Shown: one piece after another, positions 49,293-59,143 of the stretch
Numbering within the stretch: the stretch's first letter is position 1
How the letters are laid out: every line of letters starts with the position of its first letter
DNA from: Bacillota bacterium
GTDB taxonomy: Bacteria; Bacillota; Clostridia; Christensenellales; UMGS416
Direction of reading: 5' to 3'
DNA: 64,000 nt
NCBI GenBank assembly: GCA_023410875.1
Contig: JAEYPH010000103.1
Span: 57,150-121,149, forward strand
The notes under the pieces: model-generated
Database searches by the model: none
Told to the model about the DNA's origin: nothing
Seen by the model: only the letters and a program-made list of their open reading frames with translations
Translations under genes and position numbers: made by a program

Positions 49293-50411
49293 ATGCCTCC
49301 GGCGCTTTTCCTGATCAAGCCCGCGTCCAGCGGATGCAACATGCGGTGCAAATACTGCTTCTATTTCTCTGAGGCGGAGCAGAGGAGCGTCGCGAACTAC
49401 GGCATCATGCGGGAGCACACGCTGGAGACCATCGTACGCAAGGGGCTGGCCTACGCCGACGGCGCCTGCGGCTTCGCCTTTCAGGGGGGAGAGCCGACGC
49501 TGGCCGGCCTACCCTTCTTTGAAAAGCTCATGGAATTCCAGCGCATGTACAACGTCAAGAACGTGAAGATCAGCAACTCCATACAGACCAACGGCACGTT
49601 GCTGGATGAGGACTGGGCGCGGTTCTTCCACGACAACCGCTTTCTCGTGGGCCTCTCCCTGGATGGGGACAGTGCCAGCCACAACCTGCACCGCATGGAC
49701 GCCAAGGGCAACGGCACCTTCAACCGGGTTATGAAAACGGCGAGGCTGTTTGACCGCTTCCAGGTGGAATACAACATCCTGACGGTCGTGACACCCAACA
49801 CCGCCCGCTATGTTCGGCGCATCTATGACTTTTTCAAAAAGAGCGGCTTCCGCTATCTGCAGTTCATCCCGTGCCTGGACCCGCTGGGAGAGCAGCCGGG
49901 CGGGCGCCCCCATTCGCTGGGGCCCGATGAGCTGGAGCGATTCTTAAAGCAGCTTTTTGACCTGTGGTATGACGATGTCGTGCAGGGCCGCTACATCAGC
50001 ATCCGCTATTTCGACAACCTGATACAGATGCTGCTGGGCCAGCCCCCGGAGGCCTGCAACATGAAGGGCGTTTGCTCGTGCAACTGCGTGCTGGAAGCCG
50101 ACGGCAGCATGTACCCCTGCGACTTCTACATGCTGGACCACTGGCGGCTGGGCAACATCGAAAGCGACGACATCGCCGGCATGCTGCACAGCGACAGGGC
50201 GCAGGATTTCATCCGACTTTCCGCCGGGACAGCCCCCGAATGCCAGCAATGCCGCTGGTTTGCATTGTGCCGCGGCGGCTGCCGCCGGGAGAGGGATGGA
50301 CTGCCCGGCCAAGGGCTGGCGCTGAACGCCTTTTGCAGCGCGTACCGCGGCTTCTTCGACCATGCCTACGAGCGGTTGGTCCGCGTGGCGCGGATGGCCC
50401 GCGGCGGCTAA
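49293..50411 (+). CDS. Anaerobic sulfatase-maturating enzyme (radical SAM, SPASM)
   Basis: Oxidises the active-site Cys of sulfatases to formylglycine without oxygen. 372 residues. The radical-SAM cluster is CNMRCKYC (Cys15, Cys19, Cys22), then GFAFQGGEPTLAG. The SPASM cysteines are in CNMKGVCSCNCVLEADGSMYPCDF and CQQCRWFALCRGGC with the last in NAFCSAY. Close to the characterised clostridial anSME family. AAAGGA lies about 12 nt before ATG 49293; the frame is open far upstream into sulfatase 1, which I reject. It lies between sulfatases 1 and 2 in one operon and is the only maturase in the window. Confidence 0.95.
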   Translation: MPPALFLIKPASSGCNMRCKYCFYFSEAEQRSVANYGIMREHTLETIVRKGLAYADGACGFAFQGGEPTLAGLPFFEKLMEFQRMYNVKNVKISNSIQTNGTLLDEDWARFFHDNRFLVGLSLDGDSASHNLHRMDAKGNGTFNRVMKTARLFDRFQVEYNILTVVTPNTARYVRRIYDFFKKSGFRYLQFIPCLDPLGEQPGGRPHSLGPDELERFLKQLFDLWYDDVVQGRYISIRYFDNLIQMLLGQPPEACNMKGVCSCNCVLEADGSMYPCDFYMLDHWRLGNIESDDIAGMLHSDRAQDFIRLSAGTAPECQQCRWFALCRGGCRRERDGLPGQGLALNAFCSAYRGFFDHAYERLVRVARMARGG

Positions 50412-50437
50412 GGATAGAGACAGGAGGGCAAGTCATA

Positions 50438-51907
50438 TTGAAAGCGATTATGGTCATGTTCGATTCCCTGAACCGGCACATGCTGCCGCCCTACGGCTGC
50501 GATTGGGTCAAGGCGCCCAACTTCCAGCGGCTGGCACAGCGTACCGTCACCTTCGACAACAGCTATGTGGGCAGCCTGCCCTGCATGCCGGCGCGCCGGG
50601 AGCTGCACACCGGCCGCTACAACTTCCTGCACCGAAGCTGGGGCCCGCTGGAACCCTTTGACGATTCGATGCCCGAAATCTTGGGCCGCAGCGGCATCTA
50701 CACCCACCTGGTCACCGACCATTATCATTACTGGGAGGACGGCGGCGGCACCTATCACCACCGCTACCGCACATGGGAGAGCGTTCGCGGCCAGGAGGGC
50801 GACTGCTGGAAAGGGGAAGTGCAGGAGCCCGACATCCCCGAGCACCTGGGGCGGTGCTGGCGGCAGGACGTCATCAACCGCAAATACATGGACCGCGAAG
50901 AGCTGCACCCACAGGCGGTCACCTTCGGGCTAGGCCTGGAATTCCTGCACAAGAACCACGCCCAGGACAACTGGTTTATGCAGCTGGAGACCTTCGATCC
51001 CCACGAACCCTATTTCACCCACCAACCGTACAAGGACCTGTATCCCCATGACCACGACGGACCGCTGTTCGATTGGCCGGATTACCGCATGGTAAGCGAC
51101 GAGGAGCGGCCCCATGTCCAGCACATGCGCTATGAGAACGCGGCTCTTGTCAGCATGTGCGACCGTTACCTGGGCAAGGTGCTGGACTTTATGGACGAGC
51201 ACGAGATGTGGAAGGACACGATGCTGATCGTGAACACCGACCACGGCTTCCTGCTGGGCGAGCACGACTGGTGGGCCAAGGGCAACGTGCCCTACTATCA
51301 GGAGATCGCCCATACGCCGCTGTTCATCTGGGACCCTCGCTCGGGCTGCCAGGGGGAGCGCCGCAGCGCTTTGGTGCAGACCATCGACCTGGCACCGACG
51401 ATACTGGATTTCTTCAGCGTCCCTGTACCCCCAGACATGCAGGGCAAACCGCTAGGGGGCACCGTCGCTTGCGATGCGCCGGTGCACGACGGCATCCTGT
51501 TCGGCTGCCACGGCGGGCATGTGAACTGCACCGACGGCCGCTATGTGTACATGCGCGGCCCGCAGTCCCCGGACAACGCGCCGCTGTATGAATACACGCT
51601 GATGCCGACCCACATGCGCGAAATGTTCTCGGTGGAGGAACTGCAAAACATCGAGCTGTCCGGCCCGTTCCCCTTCACCAAGGGCTGCCCGGTCATGAAG
51701 ATCCCCTCCCGGGGCGGCAACGGGCAGATCCAGTTTGGCAACCTGCTTTTCGATCTGGAGAAAGACCCCGGACAATTGAGCCCCATGGAAGACCGGGAGA
51801 TCGAGGCCCGCATGATAGGGCTCATGGCCCGCCTGATGCAGCAGAGCGACGCGCCGGCGGAGCAGTACGAACGGCTGGGCCTGGCAAAGCCGATTAACTG
51901 CCGCTGA
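50438..51907 (+). CDS. Cys-type sulfatase 2
   Basis: 489 residues. The start VMFDSLNRHMLPPYGCDWVKAPNFQRLAQ gives the first metal Asp, with maturation motif CMPAR (Cys49) in SLPCMPARRELHTGRYN. METFDPHEPY and NTDHGFLLGEHDWW supply further metal ligands. No signal peptide. The TTG at 50438, 10 nt after AGGAGG, is the best start because it gives the full N-terminal strand; ATG codons 12-15 nt further in would truncate it. Sulfatase subfamily differs from its neighbours (insert with HYHYWEDGGGTYHHRYRTW). Substrate unknown. Confidence 0.92.
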   Translation: MKAIMVMFDSLNRHMLPPYGCDWVKAPNFQRLAQRTVTFDNSYVGSLPCMPARRELHTGRYNFLHRSWGPLEPFDDSMPEILGRSGIYTHLVTDHYHYWEDGGGTYHHRYRTWESVRGQEGDCWKGEVQEPDIPEHLGRCWRQDVINRKYMDREELHPQAVTFGLGLEFLHKNHAQDNWFMQLETFDPHEPYFTHQPYKDLYPHDHDGPLFDWPDYRMVSDEERPHVQHMRYENAALVSMCDRYLGKVLDFMDEHEMWKDTMLIVNTDHGFLLGEHDWWAKGNVPYYQEIAHTPLFIWDPRSGCQGERRSALVQTIDLAPTILDFFSVPVPPDMQGKPLGGTVACDAPVHDGILFGCHGGHVNCTDGRYVYMRGPQSPDNAPLYEYTLMPTHMREMFSVEELQNIELSGPFPFTKGCPVMKIPSRGGNGQIQFGNLLFDLEKDPGQLSPMEDREIEARMIGLMARLMQQSDAPAEQYERLGLAKPINCR

Positions 51908-51931
51908 GCAACGACACGGAAGGAGACGTCC

Positions 51932-53425
51932 ATGGCGAAGAACAGGCAGTATGTGCTGATCATGACCGACACCCAGCGCCGGGACATGCTGGGGTGTTAC
52001 GGAAACCCGGTTTTGAAGACCCCGAACTTGGACCGGCTGGCCGCGCAGGGCATCCGCTTCGGCAAGGCCTACACATGCCAGCCGGTGTGCGGGCCGGCCC
52101 GGTCGGCGATTTTTACGGGGCTTTTTCCCCACTCCAACGGCTCCTGGGGCAACAGCATGCCGCTGGGCGACAACGTGAAGACCATCGGCCAGCGCCTGCG
52201 GGACCAGCATTTCCACACCGCCTACATCGGCAAATGGCATCTGGACGGCGGCGATTACTTCGGCCTGGGCCGGTGCCCCGACGGCTGGGACGAGAAATAC
52301 TGGTTCGACATGCGCAACTATCTGGAAGGGATGAGCGAAGAGGACCGCCTGGCCTCCCGCAGCCCGGACATCATGGGGCAGCGCAGCATCGGCGAGGCCT
52401 TCCCCTACGCCCGCCAATGCTCCGACCGGGCCATCGATTTCCTGCAAAACAGCGCCGGAGAAGACTTCCTGCTGGTGCTGTCCTACGACGAGCCGCACCA
52501 TCCCTTCGTGTGCCCGGAGCCCTATCCCTCGATGTATAACGACTATGAATTCCCCAAAAGCCCCAACGTGTGGGACCGACTGCAGGACAAGCCGGACCAC
52601 CACAAGGCCTGGGCGGGAGACGCCACGCGGGAGGATAAGGACCAACTAAAGATCAGCAGCCCCTATTTCTTCGGCTGCAACTCCTATGTGGATTACGAAA
52701 TCGGCCGCGTGCTGAGCGCGGTGGATGCATGCGCGCCGGATTGCCTGGTCATCTACACCGCCGACCACGGCGACATGCTCCATTCCCACAGCATCAATGG
52801 CAAGGGCGCGGCGATGTACGAGGAGATCACCGGAGTACCGTTCCTCGTGCGCTACCCCGGCGTGGCCCCCCAGGGCGCCGTGTGCAGCCGGGTCGTGTCC
52901 CACATCGACATCGTTCCGACGATTCTGGAGGCCGCCGGTCTGCAGCAGCCCCGGCTGCTGGAGGGCAACAGCTTTCTGGACCTGCTGCGCGACCCGCAGT
53001 CGGAGCAGCCGCGGGCGGCTTTTATGGAGTTCGGCCGTTATGAGATCGACCACGATGGGTTCGGCGGCTTTCAGCCGATCCGGGCGGTGTGCGACGGCCG
53101 CTTCAAGCTGGTCGTCAATCTGCTGACGACCGACGAGCTTTATGATCTGCAGGACGACCCTCAGGAAATGCACAACCGCATCGACGACCCCGCCTGTGCC
53201 AAGGACAGAGACTGGCTGCACGACCGGCTGCTGCAATGGATGAACGACACCCGCGACCCTTTCCGCGGCTACTACTGGGAGCGCAGGCCATGGCGGCAGG
53301 ACGCGCGACCGGCCACATGGGATTATACCGGCATGACGCGGCAGCGGGAAAACCCAGAGTACGAGCCGTGCCAGCTGGACTACGCGACCGGCTTGCAAAT
53401 CAAGGAGGCGGTGCGCAAAAAATGA
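51932..53425 (+). CDS. Cys-type sulfatase 3
   Basis: 497 residues. LIMTDTQRRDMLGCYGNP (metal), CGPAR with Cys53 (formylglycine site), TAYIGKWHLDGG, SYDEPHHPF and YTADHGDMLHSHSINGKG are classic sulfatase landmarks; the C-terminal subdomain ends in a YDLQDDPQEMHNR motif. The closest broad class is the arylsulfatase/choline-sulfatase/exo-sulfatase group. No signal peptide. AAGGAG precedes the ATG. Its TGA overlaps the next start (ATGA). Confidence 0.94.
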   Translation: MAKNRQYVLIMTDTQRRDMLGCYGNPVLKTPNLDRLAAQGIRFGKAYTCQPVCGPARSAIFTGLFPHSNGSWGNSMPLGDNVKTIGQRLRDQHFHTAYIGKWHLDGGDYFGLGRCPDGWDEKYWFDMRNYLEGMSEEDRLASRSPDIMGQRSIGEAFPYARQCSDRAIDFLQNSAGEDFLLVLSYDEPHHPFVCPEPYPSMYNDYEFPKSPNVWDRLQDKPDHHKAWAGDATREDKDQLKISSPYFFGCNSYVDYEIGRVLSAVDACAPDCLVIYTADHGDMLHSHSINGKGAAMYEEITGVPFLVRYPGVAPQGAVCSRVVSHIDIVPTILEAAGLQQPRLLEGNSFLDLLRDPQSEQPRAAFMEFGRYEIDHDGFGGFQPIRAVCDGRFKLVVNLLTTDELYDLQDDPQEMHNRIDDPACAKDRDWLHDRLLQWMNDTRDPFRGYYWERRPWRQDARPATWDYTGMTRQRENPEYEPCQLDYATGLQIKEAVRKK

Positions 53426-54813
53426 ACGCGAATCAGAAACCGAACGTCATCTTCTTTTTCTCAGACCAGCAGCGTTGGGACACGGCGGGCTGCTACGGGC
53501 AGAAGCTGCCGGTCACGCCCAATCTGGACCGCATGGCCGCCGAGGGTGTGCTCTTTGAAAACGCCTTCACGATGCAGCCGGTGTGCGGCCCGGCACGGGC
53601 ATGCCTGCAAACCGGCCTTTTCGCGACCCAGAACGGCTGCTACCGCAACGGCATCGCGCTGCCCGCCGTGGACAAAACGCTGGCCGACCATTTCCACGAC
53701 GCGAGCTACCAGACCGCCTATGTGGGCAAATGGCACCTGGCCTCCACCGACGACCCGAAGCACATGCACCCGGGCGTCGACGCCCGGCAGCGCCAGGCCG
53801 CCGATTACCACACGCTGCCGGTGCCGCCGGAGCGCCGGGGCGGGTACCGGGATTACTGGATGGCGGCCGACGTGCTGGAATTCACATCCCACGGTTACGA
53901 CGGTTATGTATACGATGCAGACATGAACAAGGTGGAATTCCAAGGGTATCGGGCCGACCGCATCACCGATTTCGCGCTGGACTTCCTGGACCGGGCCGAC
54001 CGGGACCGCCCGTTCTTCCTCTTCTTGTCCCACATCGAGCCCCACCACCAGAACGACCGCAACCGCTACGAGGGGCCGCTGGGCAGCCGCGAGCGATTCG
54101 CCGGTTTTGAAACACCAGGCGATCTGCAGGGAACCGAGGGTGACTGGCGGGAAAATTACCCCGACTATCTGGGCTGCTGCCACAGTCTGGATGAGAACCT
54201 GGGGCGCATCCGTGCCAAGCTCTCGCAAACCGGCCAGGCCGACAACACAGTGATCTTCTACACCAGCGACCACGGCACGCACTTCAAAACCAGAAACCGC
54301 GAATACAAGCGGGCGTGCCACGACGGCTGCATACACATACCGCTGGTGGCCTGCGGGCCGGGCTTCCGCGGCGGGCGCAGGATCGACGAACTGGTGTCGC
54401 TGATGGACCTGCCGCCCACGCTGCTGGGCTGCGCTGGCATACAGCAGCCGGAGCACATGCAGGGCCGGGCGCTGCAGCCGCTGGCCGACGGGAGCCGCAC
54501 CGATTGGCAGGAGAACGTCTTCATGCAGATCAGCGAATCCCAGGTCGGCAGGGCTGTGCGCACGCGCAAGTGGAAATATTCCGTGCGGGACTACCGCAAG
54601 GACGGCTGGAAGGATTCCTACAGCGACCAGTACGAAGAAGACTTCCTCTATGATCTGGAAGCAGACCCCCACGAAAAGAACAATCTGGTGCTGGACGACC
54701 GGTATGCGCAGGTGCGCGGGGAACTGGCGAAACTCCTGATCTCCCGGATGCTGCAGGCCGGCGAACCAAGGCCGCAGATCCTGCCTGCGACGCAGCGAAC
54801 ATCAAGGGTATGA
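53422..54813 (+). CDS. Cys-type sulfatase 4
   Basis: 463 residues. FFFSDQQRWDTAGCYGQ, CGPAR with Cys55, TAYVGKWHLAS, SHIEPHHQND and YTSDHGTHFKTRNREYKRACHDGC show an intact active site. The last stretch, YDLEADPHEKNNL, is the usual C-terminal motif. No signal peptide. ATG 53422 overlaps the stop of sulfatase 3 and has AAGGAGG 10 nt upstream, so the two are coupled. The longer frame within sulfatase 3 is rejected. Similar in architecture to sulfatase 3 but too divergent to be a recent duplicate. Confidence 0.94.
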   Translation: MNANQKPNVIFFFSDQQRWDTAGCYGQKLPVTPNLDRMAAEGVLFENAFTMQPVCGPARACLQTGLFATQNGCYRNGIALPAVDKTLADHFHDASYQTAYVGKWHLASTDDPKHMHPGVDARQRQAADYHTLPVPPERRGGYRDYWMAADVLEFTSHGYDGYVYDADMNKVEFQGYRADRITDFALDFLDRADRDRPFFLFLSHIEPHHQNDRNRYEGPLGSRERFAGFETPGDLQGTEGDWRENYPDYLGCCHSLDENLGRIRAKLSQTGQADNTVIFYTSDHGTHFKTRNREYKRACHDGCIHIPLVACGPGFRGGRRIDELVSLMDLPPTLLGCAGIQQPEHMQGRALQPLADGSRTDWQENVFMQISESQVGRAVRTRKWKYSVRDYRKDGWKDSYSDQYEEDFLYDLEADPHEKNNLVLDDRYAQVRGELAKLLISRMLQAGEPRPQILPATQRTSRV

Positions 54814-54833
54814 CACGCACGCCAGACGGCCAC

Positions 54834-56321
54834 TTAAACCGGCTGCCGGTGCTCATAGGCGGCGTTCAGCCGCTCAGTCACGTCCCGGTCAAACCCTCTG
54901 TCCTTACGCCGCTGGGGTACGGTGTCCGAAGTCTTCAGATACCAGCGCAGCAGCCGGCTTTCCAGTTCGTTCCTGACCTGCGCGTACTCCGGGTCGCCGT
55001 AGACATTGCAAAGCTCGTCCGGGTCCTTCACCAGGTCGTATAGCTCGCTGTGGCCATCGGAGCGGATGACCAGCTTGTGGGTCAGTGTTCTGGCCATGAC
55101 GGCGCGGCACACGCTGGCGGGCGCTTCCTGCTGCATCCGCCCCTTGGGGTAATAGATGCCCCTGGGGTCCTCGGGAATGTCGCCGGACAGCCGCGTGCCC
55201 TCAAAGCAGTGGGGCTCATGGGGGTCATATCCGCCTTCGGCAAACACGGTCCGGCCAAAATCGCCCTCCTGCCCCAGCAGCTGCGGCGTTAGGCTGCGGG
55301 CAAAGTGGGTGTGCCCGGGCTGGATGCCCGCCAGATCCAGAACCGTCGCAAACACATCGAACAGCTCCACCGGTGCCTGCATCCTCTGCCCCTTCCCATA
55401 GCCCGGCGCCCGGATGATCAGGGGCACGTGGGTCAGGCAGTCGTCCAGGCCGCTGGGCCACTTTTCCACGAGACCATTGTCACCGGCCCAATCCCCGTGA
55501 TCGGAGAAGAACAGGATGCATGTGTCGTCATCCAGCCCATTGCGGCTCACGGCGTCCAGCAAGTCGCCGGTCATTTGGTCCGCCATGCTGGCCATCGCCA
55601 GATAGACCCGCATGATCTCCCGGAAAACCTCGGGATCCAGCTTGTCCAGCTCCCGGTATTCGCGGATCAGCCGATAGAAATCCGGCTTGCCGTGCTGGAT
55701 ATAGGGCTTGAGCTGCGGGCACTTTTCCACATCAATGCGATCGGCGAAATCCTTCGTGACCCAATAGGGGCAATGGGGCAGGCCGATGGGCAGGAAGAGG
55801 CAAAAGGGTGTTTGGGGCTTGGCGTCCAGAAAATCGATGGCGCCCTTCACATACCGATAGTCCGGGTGCTGCGTATAGCTCTGATACCGGTTCTCATACA
55901 GGAAGCTGTAATAGCCCGGCGTTCCATAGGGATAGCGGCTGGCGCTGCCGTTGCCGGCGTTTTCACTGCTGCATCGGTAGTTCACCGTCGTGGCGGATTT
56001 CTCCAGTGCCTGGGGGTCCAAGGCGTCGTTCTTACCCCATATGTGCACGTCGTATCCGTTTTCCTTCAGGTAGGAGAACAAGTTCGGGTCCTCGGCGCCC
56101 AGAGGGTTCCACAGCGTACGGTGGCCCCGGTTGTGCGGATACAACCCGGTCAGAAAGCTGGCCCGCGACGGCGTGCACACGGGGTGCTGCACGAAGCAAT
56201 TCTCAAAGAGCGTTCCGTCCTTTGCCAGTTGGTCGATGTGGGGCGTTATGGCGGCGCCGTTGCCATAGCAGCCCGCCGTGTCGTGCCTCATCTCGTCCGG
56301 GTTGATCAGGATAAAGTTCAT
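54834..56321 (-). CDS. Cys-type sulfatase 5, opposite strand
   Basis: 495 residues. LINPDEMRHDTAGCYGNG, CTPSR with Cys49, FLPIGLPHCPYWV, and FFSDHGDWAGDNGLVEKWPSG define the active site. It has YDLVKDPDELCNVYGDP near the C-terminus. No signal peptide. It converges on sulfatase 4 with only 20 nt between stops and diverges from sulfatase 6 with a shared 104-nt promoter region, so it is controlled separately from the plus-strand operon. Confidence 0.94.
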   Translation of the reverse strand: MNFILINPDEMRHDTAGCYGNGAAITPHIDQLAKDGTLFENCFVQHPVCTPSRASFLTGLYPHNRGHRTLWNPLGAEDPNLFSYLKENGYDVHIWGKNDALDPQALEKSATTVNYRCSSENAGNGSASRYPYGTPGYYSFLYENRYQSYTQHPDYRYVKGAIDFLDAKPQTPFCLFLPIGLPHCPYWVTKDFADRIDVEKCPQLKPYIQHGKPDFYRLIREYRELDKLDPEVFREIMRVYLAMASMADQMTGDLLDAVSRNGLDDDTCILFFSDHGDWAGDNGLVEKWPSGLDDCLTHVPLIIRAPGYGKGQRMQAPVELFDVFATVLDLAGIQPGHTHFARSLTPQLLGQEGDFGRTVFAEGGYDPHEPHCFEGTRLSGDIPEDPRGIYYPKGRMQQEAPASVCRAVMARTLTHKLVIRSDGHSELYDLVKDPDELCNVYGDPEYAQVRNELESRLLRWYLKTSDTVPQRRKDRGFDRDVTERLNAAYEHRQPV

Positions 56322-56350
56322 CAGCCTTCACCTCAAGCTTGCTCTTTGCG

Positions 56351-56381
56351 TTGTATGCTGTATTCTGTAGTAGTATACAGC
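56351..56381 (+). promoter_or_regulatory. Promoter with inverted repeat between sulfatases 5 and 6
   Basis: TTGTAT (56351-56356), 17-nt spacer, TATACA (56374-56379). The repeat GCTGTAT (56357-56363) and ATACAGC (56375-56381) spans the spacer and -10, a plausible operator controlling sulfatase 6 and perhaps the divergent sulfatase 5. Confidence 0.5.
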
Positions 56382-56425
56382 GGAAACGCTGCTTTGTCCT
56401 GACTTGCCAGACCAGGAGGCCGTAT

Positions 56426-57931
56426 ATGCAGACGATGGAGCATAAAAACATTGTCATCTTCATGACGGATCACCAGAGATGGGACATGATGCCGCCCTTT
56501 GACCGGTGCATCACGCCGAACTTCGACCGGCTCTTCCGGGAATCCAAAAGCTTTGTGAACGCCTATTGCCCTTCGCCCCACTGCTGCCCATCGCGGGCCA
56601 CCTTCCACAGCGGCCTGTACCCCAGCGAGCATGGCGTGTGGAACAACGTCAACGTCGGCAACACGCTGTCCGCAGGGCTCACCGGCGATGTGCGCCTGTG
56701 GAGCCAGGACTTGAAGGAGGCCGGATACCGGCTGCTTCACTGCGGCAAATGGCATGTAAGCGCCGAGCAGGGGCCGGAAGATTTCGGCTGGGAGAACATT
56801 TATGGCAACGAGAAGTATACCGGCCTGACGAGCGGCCGCGCCCGACCGGACCCCAAAGAATGGAAGCGGTATACGGAATGCCATTCGGACGAAGCCGCCT
56901 CCTATCCTGGGCGGCAGCCGGGGGAAATCTTGCGGGAGGGGTATCCTCCTTTCCGGCTTTACGGGGAGACGGAGCACCCCTTCCGTGACGATGAGACCGT
57001 GGACCGGGCGGTGGAGCAGGTGCACGCGCTGGCGGCTGAAACAAAGCCCTGGGTGCTGTATTGCGGCGTGCTGGGCCCCCACGACCCCTATTGCGTGCCC
57101 AAGCGATTCCTGGACTTGTATGACCCCGACGCGATTGAGCTGCCTGCCAGCTATTACGACACCATGCTGGACAAGCCCAACCTGTACCGGCGGACCAGAG
57201 AGAAGTTCGGACAACTGACGCCGCAAGAAACCAAGGATGCCATACGCCACTACCTGGCGTTCTGCAGCTACGAGGACGCTCTTTTCGGCAGGCTAGCCGA
57301 CGCGCTGAGGGCCAATGGCCTGTACGACGACGCGATCATACTGTGCCTTTCCGACCACGGCGATTACGCCGGGGAACACGGCCTTTTCGCCAAGGGGCTG
57401 CCGTGCTTCCGCAGCGCTTATCATATACCCTTGATGATCCGCTGGCCGGGCTTGACGACCGGGGACGCGGGCGGACGGCTGATCGAGGACTTCGTGACGC
57501 TGGCCGACTTGGCCCCTACGGTGCTGGACATGGCCGGCATCGCGGCCAGCCGGCCGTTCAGCGGCGCCAGCCTCAGGAAGCTGCTGGCCGGTGTACAGGA
57601 TGATTTCCCCCGGGACGCAATGTACACTCAGAGCAACGGCAACGAGCTCTACGGCATACAGCGCTCGGTGATGACGCGGGAGTGGAAGTACGTCTACAAC
57701 GGGTTCGACTACGACGAGCTGTACCACCTGAGCGTGGACCCCGACGAAATGGTCAATCTTTCCGGCGACAGCCGGTACCGGGAGACCAAACGGGAGCTGG
57801 CCAAGCGCCTGTGGCAGTTTGCCTACGACCATGGGGACGTCTGCGTGAATCCCTATGTGATGGTCTCGCTGGCCGAATTTGGCCCGGGAATCATTTTCGA
57901 CGATGATGTTGTGACATCATCGTCGATTTAG
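56426..57931 (+). CDS. Cys-type sulfatase 6
   Basis: 501 residues. IFMTDHQRWDMMPPFD supplies metal ligands. The maturation motif is CCPSR, with Cys53 as formylglycine and Cys54 as the variable residue. LHCGKWHVS, GVLGPHDPY and CLSDHGDYAGEHGLFAKGLPC follow. Ends YHLSVDPDEMVNLSGD and a short tail. No signal peptide. ATG 56426 follows AGGAGG; upstream Met codons lie inside the promoter. The stop codon lies in a small hairpin (57899-57924), followed by a terminator. Confidence 0.94.
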   Translation: MQTMEHKNIVIFMTDHQRWDMMPPFDRCITPNFDRLFRESKSFVNAYCPSPHCCPSRATFHSGLYPSEHGVWNNVNVGNTLSAGLTGDVRLWSQDLKEAGYRLLHCGKWHVSAEQGPEDFGWENIYGNEKYTGLTSGRARPDPKEWKRYTECHSDEAASYPGRQPGEILREGYPPFRLYGETEHPFRDDETVDRAVEQVHALAAETKPWVLYCGVLGPHDPYCVPKRFLDLYDPDAIELPASYYDTMLDKPNLYRRTREKFGQLTPQETKDAIRHYLAFCSYEDALFGRLADALRANGLYDDAIILCLSDHGDYAGEHGLFAKGLPCFRSAYHIPLMIRWPGLTTGDAGGRLIEDFVTLADLAPTVLDMAGIAASRPFSGASLRKLLAGVQDDFPRDAMYTQSNGNELYGIQRSVMTREWKYVYNGFDYDELYHLSVDPDEMVNLSGDSRYRETKRELAKRLWQFAYDHGDVCVNPYVMVSLAEFGPGIIFDDDVVTSSSI

Positions 57932-57951
57932 ATGGCTTGTCATAAGTGTTC

Positions 57952-57996
57952 GAGATCGCTTGCCGCGCATGTCGCCAAGCGATCTCTTATCTTTTT
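57952..57996 (+). terminator. Terminator of sulfatase 6
   Basis: Stem GAGATCGCTTG/CAAGCGATCTC with a 13-nt loop, followed by TTATCTTTTT. The rest of the gap to 58130 holds nothing recognised. Confidence 0.85.
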
Positions 57997-58129
57997 GAGC
58001 TCATACTATGTTTACAAGATACGGTTTCGCTTGCGGGTGGGATTTTAAACGGCATTTTACTGGCGCTGTGTTTCCTCCCGCCGAATCAATCGGCGGTCGG
58101 TCTCCTGCTCTTTTCGCCTGTATCCATTC

Positions 58130-59143
58130 TTAAGGGGTAACCGTCATGCCGGTCTCACTGGACTCCCGGATGGCGTCCATCACGCGGGTGAGGCTGGCGG
58201 TGCTCTCCAGCGGCACCCGGTAGGGCTCCTCACCCCGCACGGCCCGGGCAATGTGCGCGTACACCTCGTGGTTGTCCCCGAAGCAGTCGCCGCTGATGGT
58301 TTCCTCGATAACCTCTTTCTCCACCCGGCTCCTGTAGCCGCCGGCATCGGGCTCGGGAAAGGACATCCTGTGTATCTCAATGTGATTTCCCCGGACATAG
58401 ATGGTACCGCGGTCGCCCTGCACGACCCAGTTGGGCAGCTTGTCCGACGCGATGTTGAATTCGGTCACGATGATCACGTCGTCCATGGTCTTCATCACCG
58501 CAAAGAAGACGTCCTCCACGTCTCCAGGGTTGATGATCTGGCGCATCTGGGCGTAAACCGACTTGACCGGCGCGCCGGCCAGCTGCATGGGCTGGTCCAC
58601 CAGGTGGGGGCCCCAGTTCAGCAGGTATCCGCCGGCGTACTTCCTTTGGGTCTGCCAGTCGTTCCGGCAGCCGAAGGTGTATTCGGCCCTGCGGATCTGG
58701 AACACCTTCCCGATGGTTCCGGCGGCGATCAGTTCCTTGAGCCGGGTCAAGTCGCAGCCCCATCGGGCCGGCAGCCAGGGCAGCAGCATCTTGCCGGTGG
58801 CCTTGGCCGTGGCGATCATGTTTTCCGCCTGGGTGCTGTTGGCTGCCCACGGCTTGGTGACCAGCACGTTTTTGCCGACCCTCAGGCAATCGCAGGACAT
58901 CTCGTTGTGCTGGTCGCTGCGGGTCACGACCACGACCAGGTCCAAATCCTCCTGGGCCAGCATTTCATGATAATCCTCATACACCCTGCACCCATGGCGG
59001 TCAAAGGCCTTCTGGCGCGCCGCGGCGTCGATGTCGCATACGGCGGTCAGGTCAAAATCCGGCAGATTGGCGATGGGATCGGCGTGCAGCGTGCTGCCGC
59101 TGCGACCGTATCCGAGGATCGCGGTCTTGATCTTCTCACTCAT
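58130..59143 (-). CDS. Gfo/Idh/MocA-family sugar oxidoreductase
   Basis: 337 residues. The N-terminal Rossmann fold has AILGYGRSGSTLHADPI and LTAVCDIDAAARQKA (acidic NAD selector). The catalytic-type segment VTKPWAANSTQAENMI replaces the common EKP with TKP. GGYLLNWGPHLVDQPMQLAG carries the active-site Asp/His region. An NAD-linked dehydrogenase of a sugar or inositol derivative, cytoplasmic. It overlaps the preceding isomerase gene by 8 nt. Placed beside sulfatases it probably acts on the desulfated sugar (inference). Confidence 0.92.
   Translation of the reverse strand: MSEKIKTAILGYGRSGSTLHADPIANLPDFDLTAVCDIDAAARQKAFDRHGCRVYEDYHEMLAQEDLDLVVVVTRSDQHNEMSCDCLRVGKNVLVTKPWAANSTQAENMIATAKATGKMLLPWLPARWGCDLTRLKELIAAGTIGKVFQIRRAEYTFGCRNDWQTQRKYAGGYLLNWGPHLVDQPMQLAGAPVKSVYAQMRQIINPGDVEDVFFAVMKTMDDVIIVTEFNIASDKLPNWVVQGDRGTIYVRGNHIEIHRMSFPEPDAGGYRSRVEKEVIEETISGDCFGDNHEVYAHIARAVRGEEPYRVPLESTASLTRVMDAIRESSETGMTVTP

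Noticed and set aside
51452..54672. Long minus-strand frames opposite sulfatases 3 and 4
   Set aside because: No motifs or ribosome sites, and the sulfatase reading frames are unmistakable.
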